Assembly: GCA_002591725.1 (NCBI GenBank)
Contig: NJAL01000004.1
Span: 186,046-250,045, forward strand
DNA: 64,000 bases
Direction of reading: 5' to 3'
From: Candidatus Didemnitutus mandela
GTDB taxonomy: Bacteria > Verrucomicrobiota > Verrucomicrobiia > Opitutales > Opitutaceae
Shown here: in pieces, positions 31,123-40,149 of the stretch
Layout of the letters: each line of letters starts with the position of its first letter
Position numbering within the stretch: the first letter of the stretch is position 1
Made by a program: the position numbers and the translations under genes
Notes under the pieces: model-generated
What the model saw: the letters and a program-made list of their open reading frames with translations, nothing else
What the model was told of the DNA's origin: nothing
Databases searched by the model: none

Positions 31123-32202
31123 ATGACTTCCATACAGGTTAAAAACCTTACCAAACGATTTTTAAATTTAGTGGCGCTCCATGGGCTGAATCTCACAGTC
31201 AATCCCGGGGAGCTTTTTTTTCTGCTCGGTCCGAGCGGTTGCGGAAAAACAACATTACTGCGCTCGCTCGCCGGCTTCTACATCCCCGAGGGGGGAGAAA
31301 TTTGGTTTGGTAACGAAAACGTTACTCATCGCGAACCCCACAAGCGCAATACCGGAATGATCTTTCAAAGCTATGCGCTCTGGCCGCACATGACGGTGGG
31401 GGAGAACGTATCTTTCGGTCTTGAGGAGCAGAAAGTGCCGAAGGTTGATATTGCTCGGCGTGTGAAGGACGCTCTCGCTTCGGTGCAAATGGAAAAATAT
31501 GCGGAGCGCAAACCCAGCCAGCTTTCTGGAGGCCAGCAGCAACGGGTTGCGCTGGCTCGGGCTCTTGTGGTCCGGCCGCGTTGTCTTTTGCTCGACGAGC
31601 CACTCTCAAACCTTGATGCGAAGCTGCGGCTCGAAATGCGTAAAGAAATCCGTCGCGTGTGCAAGGAGTTCAAATTGACCACAATATACGTGACGCATGA
31701 CCAGGCGGAAGCGTTGTCAACTGCTGATCGCATAGCGATTCTCCAAAGTGGACACATCTTGCAGGTTGGTGCGCCACGCGAGGTCTACAAACGGCCGTCT
31801 TGCAAAAAGGTGGCCGATTTTATCGGCGAGAGCGATTTTTTATCGGGCAAGGTTATAGGTATCGATGGCGAAAACGCCACGGTCGAGACTGCTGTCGGGC
31901 GGTTCACTGGCCTCCTCGGAGCTCGAGATCCGGTGTTATTGCCTGCGTTAGGGGCAGATGTGACGGTTTCAATTCGACCGGAGTGCTGGAAGCTTCATCA
32001 GGAGTTACAAACCTATAACGCCATCCGCGGTCGGATCGGCGATGCTACTTATCTTGGTGATATTGCACGGTATGAACTTATCACGCCCAGCGGCGCGAAG
32101 TTGAAAAGCTTTGAGTGTAACCCGCCGCTTGTTGACTCCAAGCCGCGGGGGGAGCTGTATGCGACAGTCGCGCCCGAAGACGTGGTCGTTCTTGTTTCCT
32201 GA
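31123..32202 (+). CDS. ABC transporter ATP-binding protein (FbpC/PotA type)
   Basis: This cytosolic ATPase powers an importer. The 359-residue protein has Walker A GPSGCGKTT (about residues 36-44), the Q-loop MIFQSYALWPHM, signature LSGGQQQRVALARAL, Walker B CLLLDEPLSNLDAKLR, the switch His in YVTHDQAEAL, and a C-terminal TOBE-like domain from about 240. The ATG at 31123 starts MTSIQVKNLTKRF; earlier in-frame codons have no similarity. The next gene, 12 bp on, is a binding protein. The closest families import ferric iron, 2-aminoethylphosphonate, spermidine or sulfate, and substrate cannot be fixed by the ATPase. A two-domain permease fitting this system lies at 44754-46448. Confidence 0.93.
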   Translation: MTSIQVKNLTKRFLNLVALHGLNLTVNPGELFFLLGPSGCGKTTLLRSLAGFYIPEGGEIWFGNENVTHREPHKRNTGMIFQSYALWPHMTVGENVSFGLEEQKVPKVDIARRVKDALASVQMEKYAERKPSQLSGGQQQRVALARALVVRPRCLLLDEPLSNLDAKLRLEMRKEIRRVCKEFKLTTIYVTHDQAEALSTADRIAILQSGHILQVGAPREVYKRPSCKKVADFIGESDFLSGKVIGIDGENATVETAVGRFTGLLGARDPVLLPALGADVTVSIRPECWKLHQELQTYNAIRGRIGDATYLGDIARYELITPSGAKLKSFECNPPLVDSKPRGELYATVAPEDVVVLVS

Positions 32203-32214
32203 GCGAAAGCCGCT

Positions 32215-33828
32215 ATGAAACGCATTTTGCTAGTCCTAGCGTTGATGGCGGTAATTGCTTTGCCGCTTTTTTTGCGGCCAAAACAATCTACATTTAGTCA
32301 TGCTGACCGGACGCTGCTCATCATGAGTCCGCATAACGAGGCGATACGCTTCGAATTCAGCCGTGGGTTTGAACGTTGGTACAAGAAAAAGACTGGCTAC
32401 ACCGTGAGCATCGACTGGCGTGTGGTTGGCGGAACGAGCGATATCGCCCGTTTTTTGGAGTCGGAATATATTGCTTCCTTCCACAACTATTGGACCAACA
32501 AACTAGGCAAGCTGTGGAGCATGGATGTACAGGCCGCTTTCGCGAATGCCAAACTCCCTAAGGATATGGGAGCGATTGCCAAAGAAGCTCGCCAAGCATT
32601 CCTTGCCTCGAATGTGGGCTGTGGTATCGATCTCTTCTTTGGCGGAGGTACATTCGATTTTAGCCGCCAGGCCGATGCCGGACGCCTTGTTGACTCCGGA
32701 ATCATACAGATGCACCCGGAATGGTTTACAGAGGACGTGATCCCGAAAACTTTCACCGGTGAATTTTATTGGGACGAACAAGGGCGCTGGTTTGGCGATG
32801 TGCTAAGCAGCTACGGAATAATCTATAATTTCGATGCGCTTAAACGGCTGGGCATCACGCATGCGCCAGATGATTGGTCGGATTTGGCTGATCCCATGCT
32901 TGAGGGCGAAGTTGCGCTTTGCGACCCAACGAAAAGCGGTTCGATGGCCAAAGCATTTGAAAATGTAATTCAGGAACAAATCTACATCGAAATTGACCGC
33001 CTGGCTAAAATTACCGGGAAACCAGAGGCCGAAGTCGAGGCCGACGCGGTGCGTTCAGGTTGGCTCCGCGGTATGAGGCTGTTGCAGCGCATAGGTGCGA
33101 ATGCCCGCTACTTTACAGATTCATCGCAAAAACTGCCTATTGACGTGCTGCAGGGAGACTCGGCCGTGGGTATGTGCATTGATTTCTACGGGCATTACCA
33201 GGAAGAAGTCTCTGGTCGACGCGCCAATAAGAGGCGGCTTGGTTTTTACTCGCCTGCTCGCGGTACTTCCTATTCTCCCGATCCCGTAGGGATCCTTCGC
33301 GGCGCGCCGAATCGCGATGTTGCTGTCGCTTTCATCGAATATTGCCTGTCGATGGAAGGGCAGCTGCTGTGGAATTTAAAAGTTGGAACCGAAGGTGGAA
33401 CGGAACGCTTTGCGTTGCGCCGGTTGCCGATTCGGAAGGATTTTTATCAGAATCCAACCTACTCCGATCGGCGCTCCGATCCAACAATCAATCCATTCGG
33501 GAAAAAGAAACCGCTATTCTACAATTCGGGTTGGACCGGCGGGATTTTTCGCGAAATGGCCCTTGTCATTCGCGTGATGTGCGAGGACACGCACGAACAA
33601 CTGGTCGATGCTTGGCGCAAGATTATTGCTGCAGGTATGCCATCGGTAGCATTGGACGAGTTGGGCGATATTTCGTTCGTTAGCTACGAACAAATGTTCG
33701 GTCCCATCAAAAAGGCGGTGAACCCGAAGAACAAGGTCGAGGAAGTGCAGTTGGCTAGCGATCTCGCGGCGAAATTTCGTAAGCAGTATGCGCGGGCGGC
33801 TGCTATTGCCGAAAAAAGCCGCCGTTGA
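32215..33828 (+). CDS. ABC transporter substrate-binding protein (ferric-iron/AfuA-like), membrane-anchored
   Basis: This periplasmic binding protein of 537 residues is longer than the usual 330-370 of FbpA-type proteins. An N-terminal hydrophobic segment (MKRILLVLALMAVIALPLFL) is a signal anchor or uncleaved signal. Family-like segments include LLIMSPHNEAIRFEFSRGFE, VDWRVVGGTSDIARFLESE-type text, FGGGTFDFSRQADAGRLVDS, GDVLSSYGIIYNFDALKRLG, PDDWSDLADPMLEGEVALCD and PTKSGSMAKAFE. These match the type of extracellular solute-binding protein in iron or phosphonate uptake. It starts at ATG 32215, 12 bp after the ATPase, in the same operon. The matching permease is not next to it. Confidence 0.85.
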   Translation: MKRILLVLALMAVIALPLFLRPKQSTFSHADRTLLIMSPHNEAIRFEFSRGFERWYKKKTGYTVSIDWRVVGGTSDIARFLESEYIASFHNYWTNKLGKLWSMDVQAAFANAKLPKDMGAIAKEARQAFLASNVGCGIDLFFGGGTFDFSRQADAGRLVDSGIIQMHPEWFTEDVIPKTFTGEFYWDEQGRWFGDVLSSYGIIYNFDALKRLGITHAPDDWSDLADPMLEGEVALCDPTKSGSMAKAFENVIQEQIYIEIDRLAKITGKPEAEVEADAVRSGWLRGMRLLQRIGANARYFTDSSQKLPIDVLQGDSAVGMCIDFYGHYQEEVSGRRANKRRLGFYSPARGTSYSPDPVGILRGAPNRDVAVAFIEYCLSMEGQLLWNLKVGTEGGTERFALRRLPIRKDFYQNPTYSDRRSDPTINPFGKKKPLFYNSGWTGGIFREMALVIRVMCEDTHEQLVDAWRKIIAAGMPSVALDELGDISFVSYEQMFGPIKKAVNPKNKVEEVQLASDLAAKFRKQYARAAAIAEKSRR

Positions 33829-34274
33829 CTTCATATTGGTGAGCGCAATAAATGCTGGAGAAACGAAGAATTATGTAGCTTTCTTAATTTTTATCAGCCG
33901 GAGACGGAATCACCTTGCAGAGAATGATTGATAACCCGTGTCGTGTTGTCAATAAACAGTAGTCCATGCAAAAGCGGATGGGCTAGAGTGGGGGCGAGCA
34001 TAGCTTTGGAATGCTAGAAACCATGGTATTTCTAAGGCTTTTTGGGACCATCGCAACAGGTAGGGAAAGAAGGTGGAAAATCTGAGATAATACGGATAAC
34101 TTCCACTTACGAATCGCCTATCGAATAAGTGCTATGATCAGAGCTCCGTCGAGGAGCTGCTGTACGATTTTTAAAAGGAATGTGAATGTCTTTGGCCTAG
34201 TAGTGGATGACTGCAATAGGTGTAAATAGCCTCGCTATCGCGGAACCCTGGATCTGAAGTGAGGCCTTGGCGTG
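33829..34274. other. Gap between convergent genes
   Basis: I saw no gene, repeat or RNA in these 450 bases between the end of the binding-protein gene and the end of rpe. Confidence 0.5.
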
Positions 34275-34293
34275 CTGTTTTCCATGAAAACAG
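34275..34293 (-). terminator. Hairpin directly after rpe
   Basis: A perfect 8-bp stem, ctgttttc/gaaaacag, with a 3-base loop abuts the rpe stop codon. There is no long T run after it on the minus strand. On the plus strand it is followed by tttatac. It may end or stabilise the 3' end of the envelope operon transcript. Confidence 0.4.
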
Positions 34294-34294
34294 T

Positions 34295-34954
34295 TTATAC
34301 TAGCTTGGCGAAGCTGTGGGCAAATTGGATGTGGTCCTTGGTCTGAAAAAACGACGTGCCGGTTACAAAGGTGTCTGCACCAGCCGTTTGGCATTCGGCT
34401 GCGGTGGAGAGGTCGATCCCCCCATCGACTTCCAGGCGGAACGTCAGGTTACTCTCGCGCCGCCAGCCGTCGATCCTATTGATTTTTGTTAACATGTCGC
34501 GACGAAAAGTCTGGCCACCAAATCCGGGCTGCACGGTCATGACCAGAACAAGGTCGACTTGATCGAGCAGAGGTTCTATCGCTTCGGCTGACGTGTCTGG
34601 ATTCAGGACGATACCACACTGGCAGCCGAGATCGTGGATTCGGGAGAGTGTCTCGTTATGGTTGTAGTCAAGCTCGATATGGATACTGATGTTGTTGGCG
34701 CCAGCGCGCGCAAAAGCTTCGACATAGCGGTGCGGCTCGGAGAGCATAAGATGGGTATCAAAGAAAAGCTGAATGCCTGCACGCCGCAAAGCCGCTGGCA
34801 CTTCTGGGCCGAAGGAAAGATTCGGCACGAAATGCCCGTCCATGATATCGAGGTGAATCCAGGGAAGCCCGGTATCGGCGACGAGTTGGGCACTGAAGGC
34901 GAGTTTGGCATGATCTCCGGCGAGAATAGAGGGAACGAGCAAAGGTGTGTGCAT
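34295..34954 (-). CDS. rpe: Ribulose-phosphate 3-epimerase
   Basis: Rpe interconverts ribulose-5-P and xylulose-5-P in the pentose phosphate pathway. The 219-residue TIM-barrel protein shows LVPSILAGD, WIHLDIMDGHFVPNLSFGPE (metal-binding and catalytic Asp), FDTHLMLSEP, VLVMTVQPGFGGQTFRRDML and LEVDGGIDLSTA, all diagnostic. The start is the ATG at 34954; the frame continues open upstream to 35149 but that part has no similarity. It follows the broken lptE by 73 bp and ends the minus-strand block. Confidence 0.96.
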   Translation of the reverse strand: MHTPLLVPSILAGDHAKLAFSAQLVADTGLPWIHLDIMDGHFVPNLSFGPEVPAALRRAGIQLFFDTHLMLSEPHRYVEAFARAGANNISIHIELDYNHNETLSRIHDLGCQCGIVLNPDTSAEAIEPLLDQVDLVLVMTVQPGFGGQTFRRDMLTKINRIDGWRRESNLTFRLEVDGGIDLSTAAECQTAGADTFVTGTSFFQTKDHIQFAHSFAKLV

Positions 34955-35027
34955 AGATCTCTCAGCCTCGACAAAAGATCTGGCGCTGCAAAGCGAGAAA
35001 TCCCATCCGTTCCGATGATAAAGGAGC

Positions 35028-35537
35028 TTACCAAGTGTTGAGCGTTGCGTGGACGGCTGCTCTCGCCAGTTCATTTGCGAGCAGGGACATGGTTTTGTAT
35101 TCCGCTTGCAGCTGACCGCTGTCGGTAAAGATGCTGCGCTTGGCCACAAGTTTTCGATTTTCGAAAAGGGTTTTCCCTTTCTGAGTCAGTGTTGCAGAGG
35201 CTTTTAGCAAAACGTCGAAACGGCGGGTAAGCGTGGTGTCATCAGAGCGTGCGATCGTGGGCTCGCGGTTATAGCTGTCGAGCTGGATGGCTAACACCGC
35301 TTCAGCGGCCGACGGAGAATCGGCGACCTGCACGCGTCCGTCTTTGATGAAAGCTTGTGTGAACCACAAGCCTCTGCTTGGGGAACTATCACGTTTACTT
35401 TGACGGGAGCGATGTTGAGGGTCGAGAAGGTGAGCTCGTCGCCGTTTTGGAGGTGGTAGTGAGCGCAAGAATTGGCAAGTATTCTGAAAACGACTAACAA
35501 AAACAGGCGCGACCACGATGAGGCCAAGGAGAGCCAT
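35028..35537 (-). pseudogene. lptE: LptE-like LPS-assembly lipoprotein, single frameshift
   Basis: LptE plugs the LptD translocon that inserts LPS in the outer membrane. One frame gives LFLLVVFRILANSCAHYHLQ (lipobox ending in Cys, then CAHYHL) and IAPVKVNVIVPQAEA. The other, entered at about 35370, gives TQAFIKDGRVQVADSPSAAE, AVLAIQLDSYNREPTIAR and LLANELARAAVHATLNTW. Together they form a continuous LptE-type protein of about 165 residues with one one-base slip. Both halves look well conserved, so the break is either very recent or a sequencing error. It lies between bamD-like and rpe on the same strand. Confidence 0.75.
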
Positions 35538-35571
35538 CTTTCAAAACGGCGAGAACCAATAAAAATATTGA

Positions 35572-36618
35572 TCAGAAGAAAAAGAAGGGGAAACGTTTTT
35601 TCTTATTTGGTTTTTCCGCTGCTGAGGGGTTTTTTATGTTGAAGTGGGCGTCGATATTGGTTATTCTATCATAAGCTTTCTTGCCGATATCTGAATCGGG
35701 GGAAATGGTGATTGTTTCATTATAAAGTATTCTTGCCGCTTTGTAATTGTGTTGGTGTTTGTAGTAATAATCACCGAGGACTAATTTGCTCTCGGCAAGT
35801 ATGCGAATCATCTGGAAGAGACCTTTTTCTGCAGCGGCAACACCATCACCGTTGGGAAAGAGAGCGAGGTAGTCTTGATAGAAGGTCATCGCGTTTTGCG
35901 TCGACGCCTGGTCGTAGTAGGCTCCGGAGGCCATTGAGGCATATATATTTGCGACTTCCAGGTAGGCCTTTGGGACTAGCGGGCTTCTGGGATAGAGATT
36001 GATTATTTGATCGAGTGCGTCGATGGCCCCTTCGGGCTTGCCGAGCTTTTTCTGACCGCGCACGATATTCATCAACGCTAGCGGCGCGTATTTGCTGTGA
36101 GGCGCTCTGGCGATGACTTTTATGGAGTATTCTATGCCGCGCTCGAGGTTGTGGAAACCGGGAATCCAGCCCCAAAAATAGACGCGTTTGCCTTCGAGAA
36201 GATAAGATCCGATTTGGTATTGCTCTCTGATGGTTGAGTCAAAATTTTCTGTTTCTGGAAAATGCACGAGTAGCTTTTCGAAGGAATCGAAGGCTTTGTG
36301 GTATTGGTAGATACTTTTGTAAAGCAGGCCTGCGCGGTGGAGTGCCTCGGCAGCGTAAATCGAATCCGGACTCTCTTCCACGGCTTTTTCATAGAGATTG
36401 ATGGCCTTACTCGTGTTTCCCCCCCCCTCATTGATGCGAGCCTCATTTATTATCGAGAGGGCGTTGCGTTCCTTCTCGTTGTTTACGATGGGTATCTCAC
36501 CATTCTCTGTCCGCCAACCGGTTTCTAGAGACCATACAAGTTTGGTCCGACCTACTAAGGCGGAGAAAATGAAGATCGCGAAAACTAGGAGAAAGCGAAG
36601 GGTGTTAAGCAGGTGCAT
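35572..36618 (-). CDS. BamD-like outer-membrane assembly protein with TPR repeats
   Basis: BamD is the lipoprotein partner of BamA in outer-membrane protein insertion. The 348-residue product has an N-terminal hydrophobic segment (LRFLLVFAIFIFSALVG) and a run of TPR-like helices: SKAINLYEKAVEESPDSIYA, YHKAFDSFEKLLVHFPETEN, EGAIDALDQIINLYPRSPLV and the ALFPNGDG/GDYYYKHQHNYKAARILY region. I see no Cys lipobox near the N-terminus, unlike classical BamD. The tail ends KKKRFPFFFF, encoded by homopolymer-rich DNA, and may have been altered. ATG at 36618, 9 bp after fabH, in the envelope operon. Confidence 0.78.
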   Translation of the reverse strand: MHLLNTLRFLLVFAIFIFSALVGRTKLVWSLETGWRTENGEIPIVNNEKERNALSIINEARINEGGGNTSKAINLYEKAVEESPDSIYAAEALHRAGLLYKSIYQYHKAFDSFEKLLVHFPETENFDSTIREQYQIGSYLLEGKRVYFWGWIPGFHNLERGIEYSIKVIARAPHSKYAPLALMNIVRGQKKLGKPEGAIDALDQIINLYPRSPLVPKAYLEVANIYASMASGAYYDQASTQNAMTFYQDYLALFPNGDGVAAAEKGLFQMIRILAESKLVLGDYYYKHQHNYKAARILYNETITISPDSDIGKKAYDRITNIDAHFNIKNPSAAEKPNKKKRFPFFFF

Positions 36619-36627
36619 AAAAAAAGT

Positions 36628-37614
36628 TTACCACCGAACGAGCGTAGCTCCGTAGGTAAAGCCGGCTCCGAAAGCGATCATCAGAGTAAGGTCGCCGGGT
36701 TTGATACGGCCTGCGCGCCGCGCCTCATCCAGAGCAATTGGAATAGAGGCGGAAGAGGTATTGCCGTAGCGGTCGAGATTAACGTAAAATTTCTCGGGAG
36801 GGAATCCAAGGTTGTTTGCGAGAGCGTCGACGATGCGGGAATTTGCTTGGTGCGGGAAAACGAGGCTGATCTGATCAGGGGTCAGCTGGTGTTGTTTCAT
36901 CATTTCTCGGGCAACTGTTTCCATGATACGGACGGCGCTTTTGAAGACTTCGCGGCCGTTCATCTGGATAAAGTGTTTCTTGGTTTCAACAGATTTTACA
37001 CTTGCTGGACTGCGACTTCCGCCGGCCGGAATGTAGAGGTTATCGACGAATTCTCCATCGGCACCGAGGTCCGAACCGAGAATGCCAATGTCGGACTGAT
37101 CGACTTTTGTGAGCACAGCCGCTCCGGCGCCGTCGCCGAAAAGTACGCAAGTCGTGCGGTCAGACCAGTCGACCACGGAGGAAAGCTTTTCCGCGCCAAT
37201 AATTAGGGTGTTTTTGTAGCGATAGGTTTGGAGCTGAGCGTAAGCGATTTCTAATGCGTAGAGAAAACCTGAGCAGGCTGCCGCGATGTCGAAGCAGGTA
37301 GTGTGAGCCGGGATGCCGAGGAGGCGCTGTACGATACAAGCGGTTGAAGGCAGCATCAAATCGGGGGAGGCGGTGGCGACGATCAACAGATCGATGTCTG
37401 CGGGCTTTATCTTAGCATCGGCGATGGCGCGTTTGGCCGCTTTGACGGCGAGGTCAGAACAAGCTTCCTCCTCGTTGGCGATGTGGCGTTCACGGATGCC
37501 CGAGCGGGTGCGAATCCATTCGTCGGAGGTGTCGACAATTTTCGAAAGGTCCTCGTTGGTTAAGACGCGTTCAGGGAGAAAAGATCCAACACCGGCAATA
37601 ATCACGGAGGCCAT
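36628..37614 (-). CDS. fabH: Beta-ketoacyl-ACP synthase III
   Basis: FabH condenses acetyl-CoA with malonyl-ACP to start fatty-acid chains. The 328-residue protein begins MASVIIAGVGSFLPERVLTN and contains SDEWIRTRSGIRERH, the active Cys114 in DIAAACSGFLYALE, the His of VFPHQANSRI and the Asn of RYGNTSSASIPIAL, so the Cys-His-Asn triad is complete. ATG at 37614, 12 bp after plsX. The rpmF-plsX-fabH order is widely conserved. Confidence 0.97.
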   Translation of the reverse strand: MASVIIAGVGSFLPERVLTNEDLSKIVDTSDEWIRTRSGIRERHIANEEEACSDLAVKAAKRAIADAKIKPADIDLLIVATASPDLMLPSTACIVQRLLGIPAHTTCFDIAAACSGFLYALEIAYAQLQTYRYKNTLIIGAEKLSSVVDWSDRTTCVLFGDGAGAAVLTKVDQSDIGILGSDLGADGEFVDNLYIPAGGSRSPASVKSVETKKHFIQMNGREVFKSAVRIMETVAREMMKQHQLTPDQISLVFPHQANSRIVDALANNLGFPPEKFYVNLDRYGNTSSASIPIALDEARRAGRIKPGDLTLMIAFGAGFTYGATLVRW

Positions 37615-37626
37615 GAAGAGAAAAGG

Positions 37627-38673
37627 TTAGACGTTTGCTGAGGTCGGTCGAACGGATACAAGGGGAGTTGTCAGGAAGTTCGCCTTGGCGACATCGGTTT
37701 CGATGCGATGATAAAGATTTTGTCGAATGACCTTATTGGCGGCTCGGATGGCATTGGCCCAAGCATATCGGTTACTGGAACCGTGAACCTTCAGAATATT
37801 GCCACAGACGCCGAGGAGCGGGGCGCCGGCGTAGAGATCCGGATTCATATGTGCTTTTAGGTGATTCAGTGCCCCTTTGGCCAGTGCAGCGCCAGCTCGC
37901 CGAACTAGATTTTTTTTTAATTCGGTTTTTAGGATGCTGTTCATAAAATTCGCGAGCGATTCCCACGACTTTAGGAGAATGTTACCGACAAAGCCGTCGC
38001 ATATGACAACGTCTACTCCGCCAAAGAAAATCTCAAACCCCTCGATTGGTCCTTGATATTCAATGATGGCTGGAGAAATCTTTTTTAACAGTCTGTGCGT
38101 GTCCGCTGTGAGCTGGTTGCCTTTGCCCTCTTCAGTTCCGATGGTTAACAGCCCCACGCGGGGTTTGGAGACATCGAAAATCACTTTGGCGTAGTTGGCG
38201 CCGAGAATCGCGTTGTGGACAAGATGCTTGGCATGAGCTTCGGGATTGGCGCCGGCGTCGATCAGGATAAAATACCCACCTTTGCGCGGGACTACGGCAC
38301 TCAGTGCAGGACGCTCGATGCCGTCGATCATGTCCAGTTGCAGCGTGCTACTGGCCATGAGTGCGCCGGTGTTGCCAGAGCTCACGGCAGCGCCTACTTC
38401 GCCGTTCTTCACGAACTCGATCATGCGGATCATGGAAGCGTCTTTTTTCGCTTTTAGCGCTTTCAAAGGCTTGTCGGTCATCGTAATCACTTCTTCGGCG
38501 TGTATGACGGAAACCTTGGGATGCCCTTTCAGGCCAGCCGCACTAATTAGTGGAGCTAGAACGGGTTCCTGGCCGATAAGCAGGATAGCTTCTACTTCGG
38601 CGAAGGATGTGAGTACTAGACGGACTGCTTCAACGACTTCATATAAGCCGAGATCTCCCCCCATAGCGTCCAC
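37627..38673 (-). CDS. plsX: Phosphate acyltransferase PlsX
   Basis: PlsX makes acyl-phosphate from acyl-ACP for phospholipid synthesis. Motifs are VDAMGGDLGLYEVVE at the N-terminus, SMIRMIEFVKNGEVGAAVSS with GNTGALMA, FILIDAGANPEAHAKHL and VDVVICDGFVGNILLKSWES. With the GTG at 38673 the protein has 348 residues. However, in-frame codons just upstream read SRIAVDAMGGD, the typical family start, with no ATG, GTG or TTG between them and the rpmF stop. The true start may be a rare codon, or the original start codon has been lost and the GTG now serves. Confidence 0.93.
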   Translation of the reverse strand: MDAMGGDLGLYEVVEAVRLVLTSFAEVEAILLIGQEPVLAPLISAAGLKGHPKVSVIHAEEVITMTDKPLKALKAKKDASMIRMIEFVKNGEVGAAVSSGNTGALMASSTLQLDMIDGIERPALSAVVPRKGGYFILIDAGANPEAHAKHLVHNAILGANYAKVIFDVSKPRVGLLTIGTEEGKGNQLTADTHRLLKKISPAIIEYQGPIEGFEIFFGGVDVVICDGFVGNILLKSWESLANFMNSILKTELKKNLVRRAGAALAKGALNHLKAHMNPDLYAGAPLLGVCGNILKVHGSSNRYAWANAIRAANKVIRQNLYHRIETDVAKANFLTTPLVSVRPTSANV

Positions 38674-38745
38674 AGCGATGCGGGAGGGTAAAGATGCGAA
38701 ATTTGTGGCTTTGGGGGTTATAGTTTGAAAGTGGACCAGTCTCCG

Positions 38746-38922
38746 TCAAACGGTGACATCCAGTACTTGCCGGTTGCGATACATGCCGGTCTTGGGATTT
38801 ACGTGGTGAAAACGAAAAGTGGTGCCGTCCGCGCTTTTGGAGAACTGTGGGGTCTTAAAGGCGTTGGCAGCACGACGGTTGGCGCTGCGTCGTTTCGATT
38901 GTTTACGTTTCGGGTTAGCCAT
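38746..38922 (-). CDS. rpmF: 50S ribosomal protein L32
   Basis: This small 58-residue protein of the large ribosomal subunit reads MANPKRKQSKRRSANRRAAN followed by AFKTPQFSKSADGTTFRFHH and VNPKTGMYRNRQVLDVTV. It has the basic N-terminus and HHVxPxTGxYRxRQV end of the Cys-free L32 form. ATG at 38922, stop at 38746. It is immediately upstream of plsX, the common rpmF-plsX-fabH arrangement, and 97 bp downstream of uppP on the same strand. Confidence 0.96.
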   Translation of the reverse strand: MANPKRKQSKRRSANRRAANAFKTPQFSKSADGTTFRFHHVNPKTGMYRNRQVLDVTV

Positions 38923-39019
38923 AATGGAAGCGCAAGGGATGGACTTATGAAGACCACGTTGGTTGCTTAAAAATGAAATAAGAAAGATTTTATCTTTGTC
39001 TCAGTCAAGGCATTTTATT

Positions 39020-40015
39020 TTAATTTAAATAGGTAAAAAATACAAGAATGATCGCGAGCACTGCTCGGTACCAAGCGAACGGCGCTAATCCATAGCGCGT
39101 AAGATAGCTGACCATAAATTTCACCGCTACCAGCCCTGTTACGAGTGCAACTGCGATTCCGATGAGCGTATTGGTCCAGCCGAACACTTCGATCATAGCC
39201 GTACCGCTTTTGATAAATTTATATAAAGAGGCGCCAGCGAGCGTTGGCAATCCCACTAGGAAGCTGAATTCGGCAGCTTTTTTTGCGTCCAGGCCGGCAA
39301 GCTCGGCAGCCACGATCGTGACCATCGAGCGGCTAGTGCCTGGCCACAGCGCGAGACACTGGCTGAAGCCGATCGCGGCCGATTTGCTTGCGGAAAGTTC
39401 ATAAGGTTCTCTCGACGTGACGGCGTATGCGGCAATCGCACATTGGCGACGATCCGCCCAAATCATCAGAGCGGAACCAACGACGAGCGAGCTGATGACC
39501 GCTTGCTCAGAGAATAAGTGCTGATCAACCCAATCGTGCAACAACAGTCCCAAAATTACAACGGGAACAAAGGCGAACATAATGTTCCGAAACAGGCGCA
39601 AACCGTTGGCGTTGCGACCGAGAAGACCCCAAACTATGCTGAGCAATTGCTTCCAATAGATCAGGAGTACGGCAGCGATCGCTCCGACCTGAATAATGAC
39701 CGCGTAGGTGTCCGCTGCGAGCTTAACCGTGAGCGGCTCGCCTTCGGGGTGTTTCGTGGATTTTTTTTTATACCAAAGCGGCTCGCCATTTTTTCCGACC
39801 AGCGGGTTTTCCGAGTCGATCCCGAGTACGTGATTGGCAATGATCAGATGGCCAGTGGATGAGATGGGGAGAAATTCCGTTACGCCTTCAATCACGCCGA
39901 GTATCATCGCGTCGGTGCGCCTCAGTTTGGCAACAGGTTCCTGCTGGACATCAGCGGTGCAGCAATTGGCAACGACGATGGAACAAAAAAGGACTAGGGG
40001 AAAGACTTTATTCAC
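39020..40015 (-). CDS. uppP: Undecaprenyl-diphosphatase UppP/BacA
   Basis: UppP dephosphorylates undecaprenyl pyrophosphate to recycle the peptidoglycan lipid carrier, in the inner membrane. The protein (331 residues from the GTG at 40015) has the two signature regions: LGVIEGVTEFLPISSTGHLI and CLALWPGTSRSMVTIVAAEL. About eight hydrophobic helices are visible. The N-terminus has an extra 30 residues including a hydrophobic segment before the family start; a later start near residue 37 would give the standard form. Residues 70-95 form a charged loop insertion. It is the first gene of the minus-strand envelope block. Confidence 0.95.
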   Translation of the reverse strand: MNKVFPLVLFCSIVVANCCTADVQQEPVAKLRRTDAMILGVIEGVTEFLPISSTGHLIIANHVLGIDSENPLVGKNGEPLWYKKKSTKHPEGEPLTVKLAADTYAVIIQVGAIAAVLLIYWKQLLSIVWGLLGRNANGLRLFRNIMFAFVPVVILGLLLHDWVDQHLFSEQAVISSLVVGSALMIWADRRQCAIAAYAVTSREPYELSASKSAAIGFSQCLALWPGTSRSMVTIVAAELAGLDAKKAAEFSFLVGLPTLAGASLYKFIKSGTAMIEVFGWTNTLIGIAVALVTGLVAVKFMVSYLTRYGLAPFAWYRAVLAIILVFFTYLN

Positions 40016-40149
40016 GCCCTCTTTTCGTGAGAGCGGGAAACACTGTCGAGTTTTATACGTTTGCGCTGCGCGACAATGCTATCTGTTCTTGCTTGACATG
40101 TTTATCCGCTTTCACGAAAATAAGCTCTTTTCCCCCTCAGTTGATAATC

